From Flectobacillus major DSM 103 (GTDB lineage Bacteria > Bacteroidota > Bacteroidia > Cytophagales > Spirosomataceae), in assembly GCF_000427405.1 (NCBI RefSeq), contig NZ_KE386491.1, forward strand, positions 1-64,000: DNA of 64,000 bases, given 5' to 3'. Positions within the stretch are counted from its first letter, which is position 1. Each line of letters opens with the position of its first letter. Positions 19,252 through 28,544 of the stretch are shown in pieces. The notes under the pieces are model-generated. The model was not told the origin of the DNA and ran no database searches. It was given only the letters and a program-made list of their open reading frames with translations. Both the position numbers and the translations under genes were made by a program.

Positions 19252-20073
19252 TTGAACGTGACAAATCCACTAACTGAAACAGAGAACAATACTTATACTA
19301 CTACTTTGAAAATCCTACTGGTTTTTAATCGTCTTAGTGATTTTAAAGATAAAATTTACAATAGCTTCCTCGAAGAAATAGACGGGAAAGCCAAGGTAGA
19401 TGTGTATGTGCAGCCTATAAGCCCACAAACAGCCTCGCATTTCGACCAAGTGATTCGAGAAAAGGTTGTGGACTATGATTTTGTGGCTATCATGTTGCAT
19501 GCTGTGTGTTTGAACGAAGATATACTGAAAACACTCAATAGTATTCCCAAAGAAAAATTGCTAATTTTGGATAAACGAAACGAGTTTATTCGTGGCGAGT
19601 ATGCCTGTGTCTACCAAGATTTCGAGCAAGATATTTTATCAGTTTTACAAACAGCACAGCCGCTTGTCAATAAATACAAGGCAATCAACATAGTAGTAGA
19701 TGAGCCTACCAATTTTTCAAAGGGCATTGCCAACGGAATTGTACAATTTTCTCAAGAAAATTCGTTACAGTATAATATATATACCGAGTTAAAAGAAGAT
19801 ATTGTTAGGGAAAAAGAAGCTTATTTGGTGTTGTCAGAACAGTATTTAGTAGATATATTGAAGGTATGTTCCAAAAGAAATTGGTCTGTCGGAAAAAATA
19901 TAGGTATTATTTCATACAATGAAACACCTCTAAAAGAGGTTCTATTTGGAGGGATTACAGTGGTAACTACCGACCACGAACAGCTTGGGCGTAGTGCTGC
20001 AGCTTTAATTCTAAGTGGAAAAAAGGAACATATTCGTAATCCTTTTGTTTTTATTCAACGAAACTCACTGTAA
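19252..20073 (+). CDS. Stand-alone periplasmic-binding-protein-like sensor domain (no DNA-binding domain)
   Basis: The 273-residue protein aligns by eye with the sensor half of the GntR-type regulator at 14069-15097: both have LLDK near the middle, ...VGLISLND / IGIISYNE..., then a GGI[ST]V run and a terminal RNSL. It has no winged helix, no signal peptide and no membrane segment, so it looks like a cytoplasmic ligand-binding protein. The first codon is TTG (19252), with a GTG at 19258; an in-frame TAA at 19237 excludes a longer protein. The hybrid two-component gene begins 120 bases downstream on the same strand. Possible co-sensor or decoy partner, by inference. Confidence 0.75.
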   Translation: MNVTNPLTETENNTYTTTLKILLVFNRLSDFKDKIYNSFLEEIDGKAKVDVYVQPISPQTASHFDQVIREKVVDYDFVAIMLHAVCLNEDILKTLNSIPKEKLLILDKRNEFIRGEYACVYQDFEQDILSVLQTAQPLVNKYKAINIVVDEPTNFSKGIANGIVQFSQENSLQYNIYTELKEDIVREKEAYLVLSEQYLVDILKVCSKRNWSVGKNIGIISYNETPLKEVLFGGITVVTTDHEQLGRSAAALILSGKKEHIRNPFVFIQRNSL

Positions 20074-20193
20074 ATAGTTAAAATTATCTTACCCGCTTAA
20101 TATTGCAATTGGTAGTCCCTAAAAGGGAAATAGGCGAAAAAATTTCTCATTTTACCTGTTATCCTTTAAATTGCATTAAGGAGGTTTAAATTA

Positions 20194-23100
20194 ATGAAAT
20201 TCAGAAGTTTACTGATATTGCTTTTGGGATGTTGCTTGAATTTTATAACCACAGGACAACTGAGGTTTAACCGCATTGGTACACAGCAAGGTCTTTCACA
20301 AAGTACAGCATTCAACATATTTCAAGATAGCAAAGGGTTTTTATGGTTTGCTACTTCCGATGGCCTCAACAAATATGACGGTTACAGCTTTACTGTGTAC
20401 CGCCATACCTTCGACGACCCCAACTCTATTAGTAGTAGCAATATTTCTTGTATTACCGAAGACTACGAGGGCAACTTGTGGATTGGTACAATCAATGGTG
20501 GTGTCAATAAACTAGATGTAGCTTCAGGTAAGTTTATCCGCTACAAAGTTGCCAAATACAAATCTAATATCAGCGACAGAAGTATTTCGGGGATTATTGC
20601 CACTCGTGACCACAAAATCTGGGCGGCTACTTATGGTTATGGACTTTTGTGTTTTGATATTGCCAAAAATACGGTTTCTTGGCGACTCACCGAGTCGAAG
20701 CCGCTGACTACCAACGATATTACAAAATTGTATTACGATAAAAAAGGAAATATTTGGCTGGGTGGCCACTATGGTGTAATGACCGTAATTAACCCTGCTG
20801 GTAAAGCTCAGACCTATCGTTTAGAGAACGAATTACCTCCTCAGAAAAACCAAATCAATTGCCTTTTTGAAGATTTGAACGGTGACTTATTGGTAGGTAC
20901 ACGTGGCAACGGACTCTATAAATTCGATTTAAAAACAAAACAATTTACCCGCTTATTATATAACCCTTCGGTAACCGACAAAGAAAATATCATTACCTCG
21001 ATGGTGCGTGACCGCCAGGGGATTTTATGGATAGGAACCGACAGCGGAGCGATTTTAGTAACCAAAGCCGACTATCAAAATACGACCCATTTGCAGTCAA
21101 ATCCTGATTCTGATACAGGATTAAGTTCTTTTTCGATTATTTCACTTTTTGTTGATAAAGACGATAACGTTTGGATAGGTACTTGGGAGGGTGGACTTAA
21201 TGTGCATTATCGAAGACATAGCAAATTTGCTTTGTATCGCCACAAGTCTAATTCTCCGCAAAGTTTGCTGAGCAACAAAGTCACTTCTATTAGTTGCGAA
21301 AGCAATGACAAAATCTGGATTGGAAGCAACAATGGGCTAACATTGCTCGATAGAACCAACAATCAGTTTTCGCATTTTATCAATAATCCCGAATCGGCCA
21401 AAATACAGAATAATAACGATATTGTATTTCTACAACATGATAGAGATGGCGATATGTATGTGGGCGTTTGGGGTGTTGGCTTGCGGATGTTACGAAAGGG
21501 AAGTAGTTCTTTTGAAAACTATACCTATTCTGGTGGAAAATACGGCGCCAATATATCAGCTATTAGTCTTTCGGCTGTTCCAAACAAAGTGTGGTTAGGT
21601 ACTCAAGGAGAAGGCGTTGTTATTTTTGATAAAGTAAGCAGAACATTTACACCTATTCCCGAGCTCAATACTGTTGGGCGTTTGTACGGTATTCATGTCA
21701 ACTCGCTTATGGAAGATGCTTCGGGGATGCTTTGGGTAGGCTCGTACAACAATGGGGTATTTACCTATAATCCTCGTAATCATCAAGTACGCCATTTTTT
21801 ACAAACAGATGTAGAGGGCAGCTTGAGGGGTAGTTCGGCATTTAGGATTTTTCAAGATTCACGAAGACGTATTTGGATAGGTACTAATGGCGGAGGCCTG
21901 AATCTATTTGACCCAAAACGTCAAAATTTCAAAATTCTTACCGTAAAAGATGGCTTGCCAAATAATGCCGTAAAAGGTATTATGGAAGACAGCCACCAAA
22001 ACCTCTGGCTAGCTACTAATGAAGGTTTGGCTGTTTTTGATACCCGAAAATGGAAATTTAAAAACTTTGCCGAGTCTGACGGGCTACAAGGAAAGGAGTT
22101 CCTTATCAATGCCTATACCAAAAACCAGCGCGGAGAAATGTTTTTTGGTGGAACGGGGGGCTTGAATGTATTTCATCCCGACAGCCTAAAAGGAAGTAAC
22201 GAAGTGCCACAGGTATACATTACGGGTTTAAAATTATTTAATAAACCTGTTGAAATAGGCGAAGATTCGCCCCTGAAACAGAGTATTTCGGTTACTAAAG
22301 AAATTACCTTTAAGGCTCGTGAAAATGTATTTTCGATTGATTATGTAGCCCTAGATTTTCAGCAACTCAAAAATAACCAATACGCTTACATCCTCGAAGG
22401 CTTTGATAAAGACTGGAACAACGTAGGAAAACAACGTACCGCAAGTTATACCAACTTGAACCCAGGAGAATATACTTTTAAGGTAAAAGCTACCAACAAC
22501 GATGGTGTGTGGAACGAAAACCCTGCAACCATCAAAATCATTGTTTTGCCTCCGTGGTATCGTTCGTGGTGGGCTTTTTTGATTTATGGGTTGATGATTT
22601 TGGCGGGTTTGGTTGCCCTGCGAAGAATGATAGAAATAAGGGAACGATTCAAATCTGATTTGCGATTGAAGGAACGTGAAAAGGAACAAATTCGAGAATT
22701 GGACCGATTGAAAACCAATTTCTTTACCAATATCTCGCATGAGTTTAGAACACCACTTACTCTTATTATTTCGCCATTAGAACGCTTTTTTGCCGAAAAT
22801 CCAGACTTGCCAGAAAAACAAAAAGGACAGTTCAAACTTATTCATCGCAATGCCAAACAGTTGCTAAAACTGATTAATCAGCTCCTTGATTTGTCAAAGC
22901 TCGAAGCAGGCAAGTTTACACCCGAAATTTCGCAAAATGATATTGTAGAGTTTTTAGAGAAAATAACCTTCTCTTTCAAAAGCTTGGCCGAACAAAAACA
23001 AATTGATTTGAAATTCAATGCACCTCTTCATCAATTAATGGCCTATTACGATGCCGATATTGTTGAAAAAGTAGTTACTAATTTGTTGTCAAATGCTTTT

Positions 23101-24276
23101 AAATATACGCCAGAGAAGGGCAAAATAGAGGTAGAACTTCTACCAGAATTGGGTGAAGATAAAACCGTTGAGCGTATCAAAATTATAGTCAAAGACTCTG
23201 GAAAGGGTATTTTGCCTATGCATATCAACAATATTTTTAATCGTTTTTACCAAATTCATGAAAATAGCCAGCCGCAGGTTGTAGGTACAGGTGTTGGACT
23301 TGCCCTTTGCAAAGAGCTAACAACCTTGCACCGTGGCGAAATCAGTGTAGCCAGCGTATATGGCGAAGGCTGTACCTTTACGGTGATGTTGCCTGTAGCA
23401 AGTCGGGCTTTTGAACGAAACTGGATTAAAGAAACCCAAAAAGAAATAGGAATAGAAAGCCCAACATTGATTACCAAAACGTTGCAAAAAACTAAAGTTA
23501 ATCCTGATTCGGAAAAACCAATAGTGCTGATTGCTGAGGATAATGAGGAGCTTCGAGAATATATCAAAGAAATTTTTGTGGAAAATTTCCAAGTAATAGA
23601 AGCCGAAAATGGCAAATTGGCTTGGGAAAAAGCCCAAGAATTTATCCCAGATTTAATTATTTCTGACTGGATGATGCCCCAAATGACGGGTGTAGAGTTT
23701 TGTGGTATGGTAAAAGAAAACGAAAAAACTAGCCATATTCCTGTGATTATTCTGACCTCGAAAAGTAATAACGAAAGTAAAATTACAGGTTGGGAAATCG
23801 GGGCAGACGACTATATTACCAAGCCCTTCAATGCTAATTTGTTGGAAGTAAGGGTGAAAAATTTACTAGAGATTCGTCGTAAACTCCGTGAAAGGTTTAG
23901 TCAAGAAGTAGAGATACAACCTAAAGAAATTACCCTTAATTCGGCAGATGAACATTTCTTGGAAAAAGCTATTCGGATTGTAGAAGAAAATATTGATAAT
24001 TCGGCATTTGATATTCAGCAATTGGAGCTTGAACTAAAAATGAGTAATATGCAATTGTACCGAAAATTGAAGAGCTTGACCAACCTTTCTGGCAATGAGT
24101 TTATTCGTAATATCAGGCTCAAAAGGGCTGTTCAGTTACTCGAAACTGATACCTATACCGTTGCTGAAATTGCTTATAAAGTAGGTTTCAACGACCCTTC
24201 GTATTTTACAAGAATTTTCAAGAAAGAATATGGTAAATCACCTTCGGAAATGCGAGATAAAGTAAAAGAAGCTTAG
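20194..24276 (+). CDS. Hybrid two-component sensor-regulator (HTCS)
   Basis: This 1360-residue single-protein two-component system spans the inner membrane. A signal/anchor (1-22) is followed by two-component propeller repeats (about 25-670, many [ILW]W[IF]G/A..GGL copies), a Y_Y_Y domain (about 700-785) and a transmembrane helix (about 790-812). The histidine kinase has NISHEFRTPL with His849, NLLSNAFKYTP, DSGKGI and GTGVGLALCKEL. The receiver has phosphoacceptor Asp1158 in SDWMMPQ and TKPF, and a C-terminal AraC-type HTH (about 1260-1355) ends the chain. Known HTCS proteins sense oligosaccharides and switch on polysaccharide loci, but no susC/susD pair is nearby. All catalytic motifs look intact. 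Confidence 0.95.
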   Translation: MKFRSLLILLLGCCLNFITTGQLRFNRIGTQQGLSQSTAFNIFQDSKGFLWFATSDGLNKYDGYSFTVYRHTFDDPNSISSSNISCITEDYEGNLWIGTINGGVNKLDVASGKFIRYKVAKYKSNISDRSISGIIATRDHKIWAATYGYGLLCFDIAKNTVSWRLTESKPLTTNDITKLYYDKKGNIWLGGHYGVMTVINPAGKAQTYRLENELPPQKNQINCLFEDLNGDLLVGTRGNGLYKFDLKTKQFTRLLYNPSVTDKENIITSMVRDRQGILWIGTDSGAILVTKADYQNTTHLQSNPDSDTGLSSFSIISLFVDKDDNVWIGTWEGGLNVHYRRHSKFALYRHKSNSPQSLLSNKVTSISCESNDKIWIGSNNGLTLLDRTNNQFSHFINNPESAKIQNNNDIVFLQHDRDGDMYVGVWGVGLRMLRKGSSSFENYTYSGGKYGANISAISLSAVPNKVWLGTQGEGVVIFDKVSRTFTPIPELNTVGRLYGIHVNSLMEDASGMLWVGSYNNGVFTYNPRNHQVRHFLQTDVEGSLRGSSAFRIFQDSRRRIWIGTNGGGLNLFDPKRQNFKILTVKDGLPNNAVKGIMEDSHQNLWLATNEGLAVFDTRKWKFKNFAESDGLQGKEFLINAYTKNQRGEMFFGGTGGLNVFHPDSLKGSNEVPQVYITGLKLFNKPVEIGEDSPLKQSISVTKEITFKARENVFSIDYVALDFQQLKNNQYAYILEGFDKDWNNVGKQRTASYTNLNPGEYTFKVKATNNDGVWNENPATIKIIVLPPWYRSWWAFLIYGLMILAGLVALRRMIEIRERFKSDLRLKEREKEQIRELDRLKTNFFTNISHEFRTPLTLIISPLERFFAENPDLPEKQKGQFKLIHRNAKQLLKLINQLLDLSKLEAGKFTPEISQNDIVEFLEKITFSFKSLAEQKQIDLKFNAPLHQLMAYYDADIVEKVVTNLLSNAFKYTPEKGKIEVELLPELGEDKTVERIKIIVKDSGKGILPMHINNIFNRFYQIHENSQPQVVGTGVGLALCKELTTLHRGEISVASVYGEGCTFTVMLPVASRAFERNWIKETQKEIGIESPTLITKTLQKTKVNPDSEKPIVLIAEDNEELREYIKEIFVENFQVIEAENGKLAWEKAQEFIPDLIISDWMMPQMTGVEFCGMVKENEKTSHIPVIILTSKSNNESKITGWEIGADDYITKPFNANLLEVRVKNLLEIRRKLRERFSQEVEIQPKEITLNSADEHFLEKAIRIVEENIDNSAFDIQQLELELKMSNMQLYRKLKSLTNLSGNEFIRNIRLKRAVQLLETDTYTVAEIAYKVGFNDPSYFTRIFKKEYGKSPSEMRDKVKEA

Positions 24277-24412
24277 TCGCAGAGTAAATAGGTATTTCTA
24301 AAATATAATTTGAGAAAGAGTAACAGGAAGGAGTACAGCGTTGTTTGTGCTGATTTTTAATAGTAAAAATTATTCTATAGGTGAGTAACTCACCTATAGA
24401 ATAATACAATAC

Positions 24413-25405
24413 TTAGTTTTCGGGAGTGGCCTTTCTTGATTGTAGCCAGCCTTTGCTTAGGAGTTGGTTTGCCTTCCAAGCTTTTTGCTCAAGCTTCATT
24501 TTGTTGGTAGTTTCTTCCGATACAGGACTTATCGTACTCAAGTCAGGACAGCCAGCATCTACCCAGCTAGTGTACCAAAAATCAGCTACACAACGTGACG
24601 ACGCTAATAAACGCTCGTTGACAGTATTACCCAAACGAAGCGAATAAGCTTTGGCAAATTCTGGCGAATAGTTCTTACGCATTTGTCCAAATCTTTCAGA
24701 ACGCTTAAACTTTTTGTCTTCACTAAAGCCTACCGAAGCATTAATTTCTTCTTCAAAAACCTGTTTTAACATTATATTCGACTGACGCAAAACTTTCCAA
24801 ATCTCCTCTTGGGGATTTTTCAGGTATTTAGCTTTATGTTTTTGATAAAGGTTGTAGTCGTTGAGGTGTAATTCTGGAATAGTACTTTCCCAAAGCGAAT
24901 GCAACCCTCTTTGATTACTTAATTGGCCATCATAATTGATACTGGTATGCAAAGGTACGTGTGCATCCGAAATATAGTGGCCCAAATCGGCGGCATAAAA
25001 TAGAATACTATCTTTTTGTTTATTTCTAAAAGCATTTGTGAGTTTTTCTTTCAGTAATAATACCTCCCAAGGTACAGTACCATATTTGCGTAAGGTATCT
25101 TCCGAGTATTTTTTTACGGCATCTTCCCATTTTTGAGGCATAGTATTAATAGCATCTTCACCAAAAAGGGGGGCATCTATATCAATAAAATGTTTGGTTT
25201 CTTCCTTGGGATCATCTTTACGTCGTACATCGGGGCGTACAGAGTTATAGACAATGTAGTCTACATTGGTAGCAAAAAAACCTTGTAGTTTTTTCGGAAG
25301 CGAATAAATCGAAATCTGATGAATGGTTCTGTGAGCTAAAAATCCCCACGAACATAGGAACAAGGCCATAATGCCAAATCCTACTAATAAAGGCAGTTTT
25401 TTCAT
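24413..25405 (-). CDS. Zinc-dependent phospholipase C / S1-P1 nuclease-like protein
   Basis: The 330-residue protein has a signal peptide or anchor and, right after it, WGFLAHRTIHQ, where a Trp and His at the mature N-terminus usually bind zinc in this superfamily. Further ligands fit the pattern: RPDVRR, KHFIDID, DLGHYISDAHVPLHTS (H-x3-D-x-HVPLH, about 138-153) and GLHSLWES. Such enzymes hydrolyse phosphodiesters of lipids or nucleic acids; which one cannot be told here. Exported to the periplasm or outside. It is convergent with the HTCS gene and followed upstream by an acetyltransferase gene on the same strand. Confidence 0.85.
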   Translation of the reverse strand: MKKLPLLVGFGIMALFLCSWGFLAHRTIHQISIYSLPKKLQGFFATNVDYIVYNSVRPDVRRKDDPKEETKHFIDIDAPLFGEDAINTMPQKWEDAVKKYSEDTLRKYGTVPWEVLLLKEKLTNAFRNKQKDSILFYAADLGHYISDAHVPLHTSINYDGQLSNQRGLHSLWESTIPELHLNDYNLYQKHKAKYLKNPQEEIWKVLRQSNIMLKQVFEEEINASVGFSEDKKFKRSERFGQMRKNYSPEFAKAYSLRLGNTVNERLLASSRCVADFWYTSWVDAGCPDLSTISPVSEETTNKMKLEQKAWKANQLLSKGWLQSRKATPEN

Positions 25406-25471
25406 TAAATAAAAGTCTGAATCCGAAGATGCAGAATAATTGAAGGGTTTATAAAGATTGTTTGAGCTAAA

Positions 25472-25942
25472 TTATAGTGCTAAGTTTAATTCAAAATACA
25501 AAACATTATCGAGTGGATTGAAAGTATAGGGGGGAGTTTCTTGAAACCCTAGCGATTTATATAAGCCAATGGCTTCATGGAGTGTTGTGAGGGTATCTAG
25601 TTTCATGGTTTGATAGCCATTTTGCTTGGCAAAACTGATAGCTTCTTGAGCAAGTTTTCGTCCTAACGAGTGCCCTCTGAACGCATTTTTGACATAGAGC
25701 CTTTTCATTTCACAAACGCCTTCGGCAATTGGCTTTAGAGCAATACATCCAGCTACCTCTTGGCCATGATATGCCAAAATGATACAGCCTTGGGGTGGAG
25801 CATATATCTTTGAAAGTGTTTCTAGTTCTTGCTCAAAACGCTGAAAACATAAATCTACATTCAAGTTTTGGGCATATTCCAAGAAAATATCTTTTACTTC
25901 TTGTAGTTCTTCAGGAGAATACTGAATATAACGTAATTGCAT
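25472..25942 (-). CDS. GNAT-family N-acetyltransferase
   Basis: The 156-residue single-domain protein shows the GNAT acetyl-CoA site: CEMKRLYVKNAFRGHSLGRKL at about 86-106, with the R/Q-x-x-G-x-G/A pyrophosphate loop as RGHSLG, then AISFAKQNGY and a final beta strand LYKSLGFQETPPY. It transfers an acetyl group from acetyl-CoA to an amine; the substrate cannot be predicted. It is transcribed in the same direction as the phospholipase-like gene 66 bases downstream and is divergent from the diiron protein gene. Confidence 0.88.
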   Translation of the reverse strand: MQLRYIQYSPEELQEVKDIFLEYAQNLNVDLCFQRFEQELETLSKIYAPPQGCIILAYHGQEVAGCIALKPIAEGVCEMKRLYVKNAFRGHSLGRKLAQEAISFAKQNGYQTMKLDTLTTLHEAIGLYKSLGFQETPPYTFNPLDNVLYFELNLAL

Positions 25943-26012
25943 AAATCGAATAATGTATTTAATTTTTTGATGAAGGATAGTCTACTGATTAAATCATAGC
26001 TTATTTTTGAAT

Positions 26013-26627
26013 ATGAAATTACAAGAAATTTTAAGAAAACTCATATCCGATAATGCAATTCATGCTAGGTTCTTGAATACGTTGTCGCTGATGGAAAATA
26101 CAGGAGCTAGAAAAATTTCTGCTTCAGAGCACAAAACCAAGGTTTCATATATTGTGCTAAAACATGCTGCTGAAGAAGCACGCCATGCTTTTTATTTGAA
26201 AAAGCAAATTCAGAAAGTTGGTAAAATAGAGCATTTCGCTACCTACGAGAACGACTATTTGCTGGCACCTTTTGCTAGTTATTCGTACCTCAACCTTTTA
26301 GATATACAAGTATGTAAGTACTTGAAAAAGACCTTAAACCTATCGGGTGCTGACCTCAGGTTTGCGGCTTACTTATTGGTAACGTATTCGATTGAAGTAC
26401 GTGCCGATGAATTGTACCCAGCGTATCAAGAGGTATTGGATGAGGCAAAATCAAAAGTAAATATGCGTTCAATCATTGTTGAGGAAGAAGGGCATTTGGC
26501 CGAGATGATAACGCAACTTCAGGCATTTTCAGCAGATTGGCAAATTCACGCTCAGAAAGCCTGTGAATTTGAACAACAATTGTTTGACAACTGGGTGGAC
26601 GCTATTGGTAAGGAATTAGCCAATTAA
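26013..26627 (+). CDS. Ferritin-like diiron protein of unknown function
   Basis: I recognise no named family, but the 204 residues form an all-helical protein with a full ferritin-like ligand set: Glu28, Glu55-x-x-His58 (EEARHAF), Glu128 (YSIEVR) and Glu158-x-x-His161 (EEEGHLAEM). Spacing fits a four-helix bundle with two irons or manganese. Candidate roles are oxidation, hydroxylation or metal storage; none can be chosen. No signal peptide. ATG 26013 was preferred over the TTG at 26007. It stands alone, divergent from the acetyltransferase gene. Confidence 0.75.
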   Translation: MKLQEILRKLISDNAIHARFLNTLSLMENTGARKISASEHKTKVSYIVLKHAAEEARHAFYLKKQIQKVGKIEHFATYENDYLLAPFASYSYLNLLDIQVCKYLKKTLNLSGADLRFAAYLLVTYSIEVRADELYPAYQEVLDEAKSKVNMRSIIVEEEGHLAEMITQLQAFSADWQIHAQKACEFEQQLFDNWVDAIGKELAN

Positions 26628-26670
26628 TAGAGTAGTCTAGGCGTTACTGGGTTGGTATTCAGTGTTTTAC

Positions 26671-26709
26671 TGGATGATGTCAAATGAATTTAATCATAGA
26701 CATCATCCA
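26671..26709. terminator. Hairpin between convergent genes
   Basis: TGGATGATGTC pairs with GACATCATCCA (11 bp perfect, 17-base loop) between two converging genes. T-rich sequence follows; a likely terminator. Confidence 0.5.
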
Positions 26710-26738
26710 ATAAAATCTTTTCTAGCAATTGGCCTGAT

Positions 26739-27380
26739 TTAGTTGTTAGAAATATAGAGAAGAAAGCTCATTAGGCGTTCATAAGTAATAAAATCATCTT
26801 CAGGAGCACCCGAAATAACCATATATTTGCGGTGTTTTTCGGCTATTTCCAAGAACTTATCACTATTGATAAGTTTGGCCGCAATCATTCCCTTAAAACA
26901 ACGATGTGTTTGATTATACACATACTTGCAGGTTTTGTTGGGCAAATCATTAAAAATATGGTGAATCGCATTTAGGTTATTGTTTTCGGTCAAAAACACA
27001 AAACCTTGTGTATTCAAGAATTCCTTGATTTCTTCACAAATATCATCTAAATCATGTTCTTCAATAATTTTATACCTAAAATATTTGGCATTATTAAACT
27101 TCCCAATCGATATTACTAAAGTATTGGCATCGGGCCAGTAGTCGCGGGTGTTGCCCAAAAACTGCTGAGCAATTTGTTCTATTTGTTCGTGGCGACAGCC
27201 AAAATTTACTTCAAGCCACGTTTCGCCCTCATAAGTAGTAGCCGTAAAAATAACATTTAGAAAACCAGATGGTGTAAATTTGCGGAATTGCTTTTTATCA
27301 GCCATCAAAATAAAGTCGTGCCCGTAAAAAAAATCATGAAGCTTTTCATATAAAGTGATTTCAAATGGCTTGGTTGACAT
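26739..27380 (-). CDS. Conserved-looking protein of unknown function
   Basis: I do not recognise this 213-residue cytoplasmic protein. It has no signal peptide or membrane segment. It has an alpha/beta feel, with aromatic-rich strands (VIFTATTYEGETWLEVNFG at about 39-57) and a C-terminal helical part (about 165-213). No metal-binding or nucleotide-binding motif is evident. Codon use resembles its neighbours. It is convergent with the diiron protein gene and divergent from the phosphoesterase gene, so no operon context helps. Confidence 0.7.
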   Translation of the reverse strand: MSTKPFEITLYEKLHDFFYGHDFILMADKKQFRKFTPSGFLNVIFTATTYEGETWLEVNFGCRHEQIEQIAQQFLGNTRDYWPDANTLVISIGKFNNAKYFRYKIIEEHDLDDICEEIKEFLNTQGFVFLTENNNLNAIHHIFNDLPNKTCKYVYNQTHRCFKGMIAAKLINSDKFLEIAEKHRKYMVISGAPEDDFITYERLMSFLLYISNN

Positions 27381-27560
27381 TAGATTAGCAAGTTAGGGTG
27401 ATTATGAGACCATTTTTTGAAAAAGCACTTCAATAAGTCGTTTTTTTTCAAGTGTAAATGTATAAAAATCTATAACTAAAACGAGATTTACAGAAAGTTT
27501 GTTTTATGATAAATTCCAAAATAAATACTAATCAGTCCTAACGGAGAGTATATAACAAGC

Positions 27561-28067
27561 ATGCAAAAAATACTTATTTTATCAGATACACATAGTTTTT
27601 TAGATAAGCGTCTTGAGCCTCATTTGGATTGGTGCGACCAAATTTGGCATGGAGGCGACTGGGGTAGTGTTGCGGTTTCGGACACACTTGTAGCCTTAAA
27701 ACCTGTTCAAGGAGTTTATGGTAATATTGATGATGCTACACTTCGCCAAATTTATCCTAAAATCAATCATTTTACCTGCGAGGAAGTACACATAGGAATG
27801 ACACATATTGCAGGGGCACCGTCGAAATACAAGCCCGATGCCTTGGAGTGTTTTACCGAGCGTATTCCAGATATATTTGTTTGTGGGCATTCACATATTT
27901 TACAAGTAAAAAGAGACCTAAAAAAAGGCAATATGCTGTTTATTAACCCAGGAGCAGCAGGACAACACGGCTTTCATGAAGTACAAACAGCCATTCGGCT
28001 AAAAATAGAAGGAAAAAGAATCTTTGATTTAGCTGTAATCGAAATGCCTCGTTCCTCAAAGCATTAG
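27561..28067 (+). CDS. YfcE/MJ0936-family metallophosphoesterase
   Basis: The 168-residue protein is a small calcineurin-like phosphodiesterase. The dimetal site is complete: LSDTHS (Asp9, His11), HGGDWG, GNID, THI and CGHSHILQ, with NPGAAGQHG near the end. Members of this family hydrolyse simple phosphodiesters; the natural substrate is usually unknown. Cytoplasmic, single gene. A good promoter for the next gene begins six bases after its stop, so the two are probably separate units. Confidence 0.92.
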   Translation: MQKILILSDTHSFLDKRLEPHLDWCDQIWHGGDWGSVAVSDTLVALKPVQGVYGNIDDATLRQIYPKINHFTCEEVHIGMTHIAGAPSKYKPDALECFTERIPDIFVCGHSHILQVKRDLKKGNMLFINPGAAGQHGFHEVQTAIRLKIEGKRIFDLAVIEMPRSSKH

Positions 28068-28071
28068 TAGG

Positions 28072-28104
28072 GTTGACAAGAATAATACAATTGTACTAAA
28101 TTTG
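28072..28104 (+). promoter_or_regulatory. Promoter of the GroES-like gene
   Basis: GTTG at 28072-28075 and TAAATTTG at 28097-28104, separated by 21 bases, fit the Bacteroidota -33 TTTG / -7 TAnnTTTG arrangement. Transcription would start near 28111, giving a leader of about 60 bases. Confidence 0.55.
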
Positions 28105-28172
28105 TAGCCGATTTAAGGAAGCCCATTGGTTTTTCTATTCGATGATTTAACACAAAAATTTGTATAACCAAA

Positions 28173-28544
28173 ATGATAACGACATTGGCAGGAGCAGAAA
28201 CGTTGAATAAAGTAGTTATGCTGGGCGACAAAGTGCTGATTCGTCCGCAAGAAGGAAATAATACCACTCGTTCGGGTTTATTTTTACCACCAACCGTACA
28301 AGAAAAAGAGGAAATCCAGAAAGGATACATTATAAAGGTAGGGCCGGGTTTTCCAATACCTGCTGTACAAGAAGACGAGCCTTGGAAAGATGCCGAAAAT
28401 GTAAGATATATTCCTCTACAAGTAAAAGAAGGCGACCAAGCTTTATTTTTGAAAAGAAATAGCTTGGAGGTTGAAATCGACCATGAAAAATACCTGATAG
28501 TATCTCAATCAGCAATTGTGATGATTGTAAGAGAAGATTGGTAA
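28173..28544 (+). CDS. GroES-like co-chaperonin (orphan)
   Basis: The 123 residues carry the GroES fold: VVMLGDKVLIRP at the start, a mobile-loop region (TTRSGLFLPPT, about 31-41), GYIIKVGPG, and the end strand YLIVSQSAIVMIVR. It is longer than typical GroES (about 95) because of an insertion of roughly 25 residues around PAVQEDEPWKDAENV (about 68-82), in the roof-loop region. groL is not adjacent. It may be a divergent second GroES that caps GroEL or does a separate job. Cytoplasmic. Confidence 0.85.
   Translation: MITTLAGAETLNKVVMLGDKVLIRPQEGNNTTRSGLFLPPTVQEKEEIQKGYIIKVGPGFPIPAVQEDEPWKDAENVRYIPLQVKEGDQALFLKRNSLEVEIDHEKYLIVSQSAIVMIVREDW

Noticed and set aside
26002-26009. TATTTTTG as a -7 element for the diiron protein gene
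   Set aside because: It ends four bases before the ATG, so transcription would begin inside the gene.
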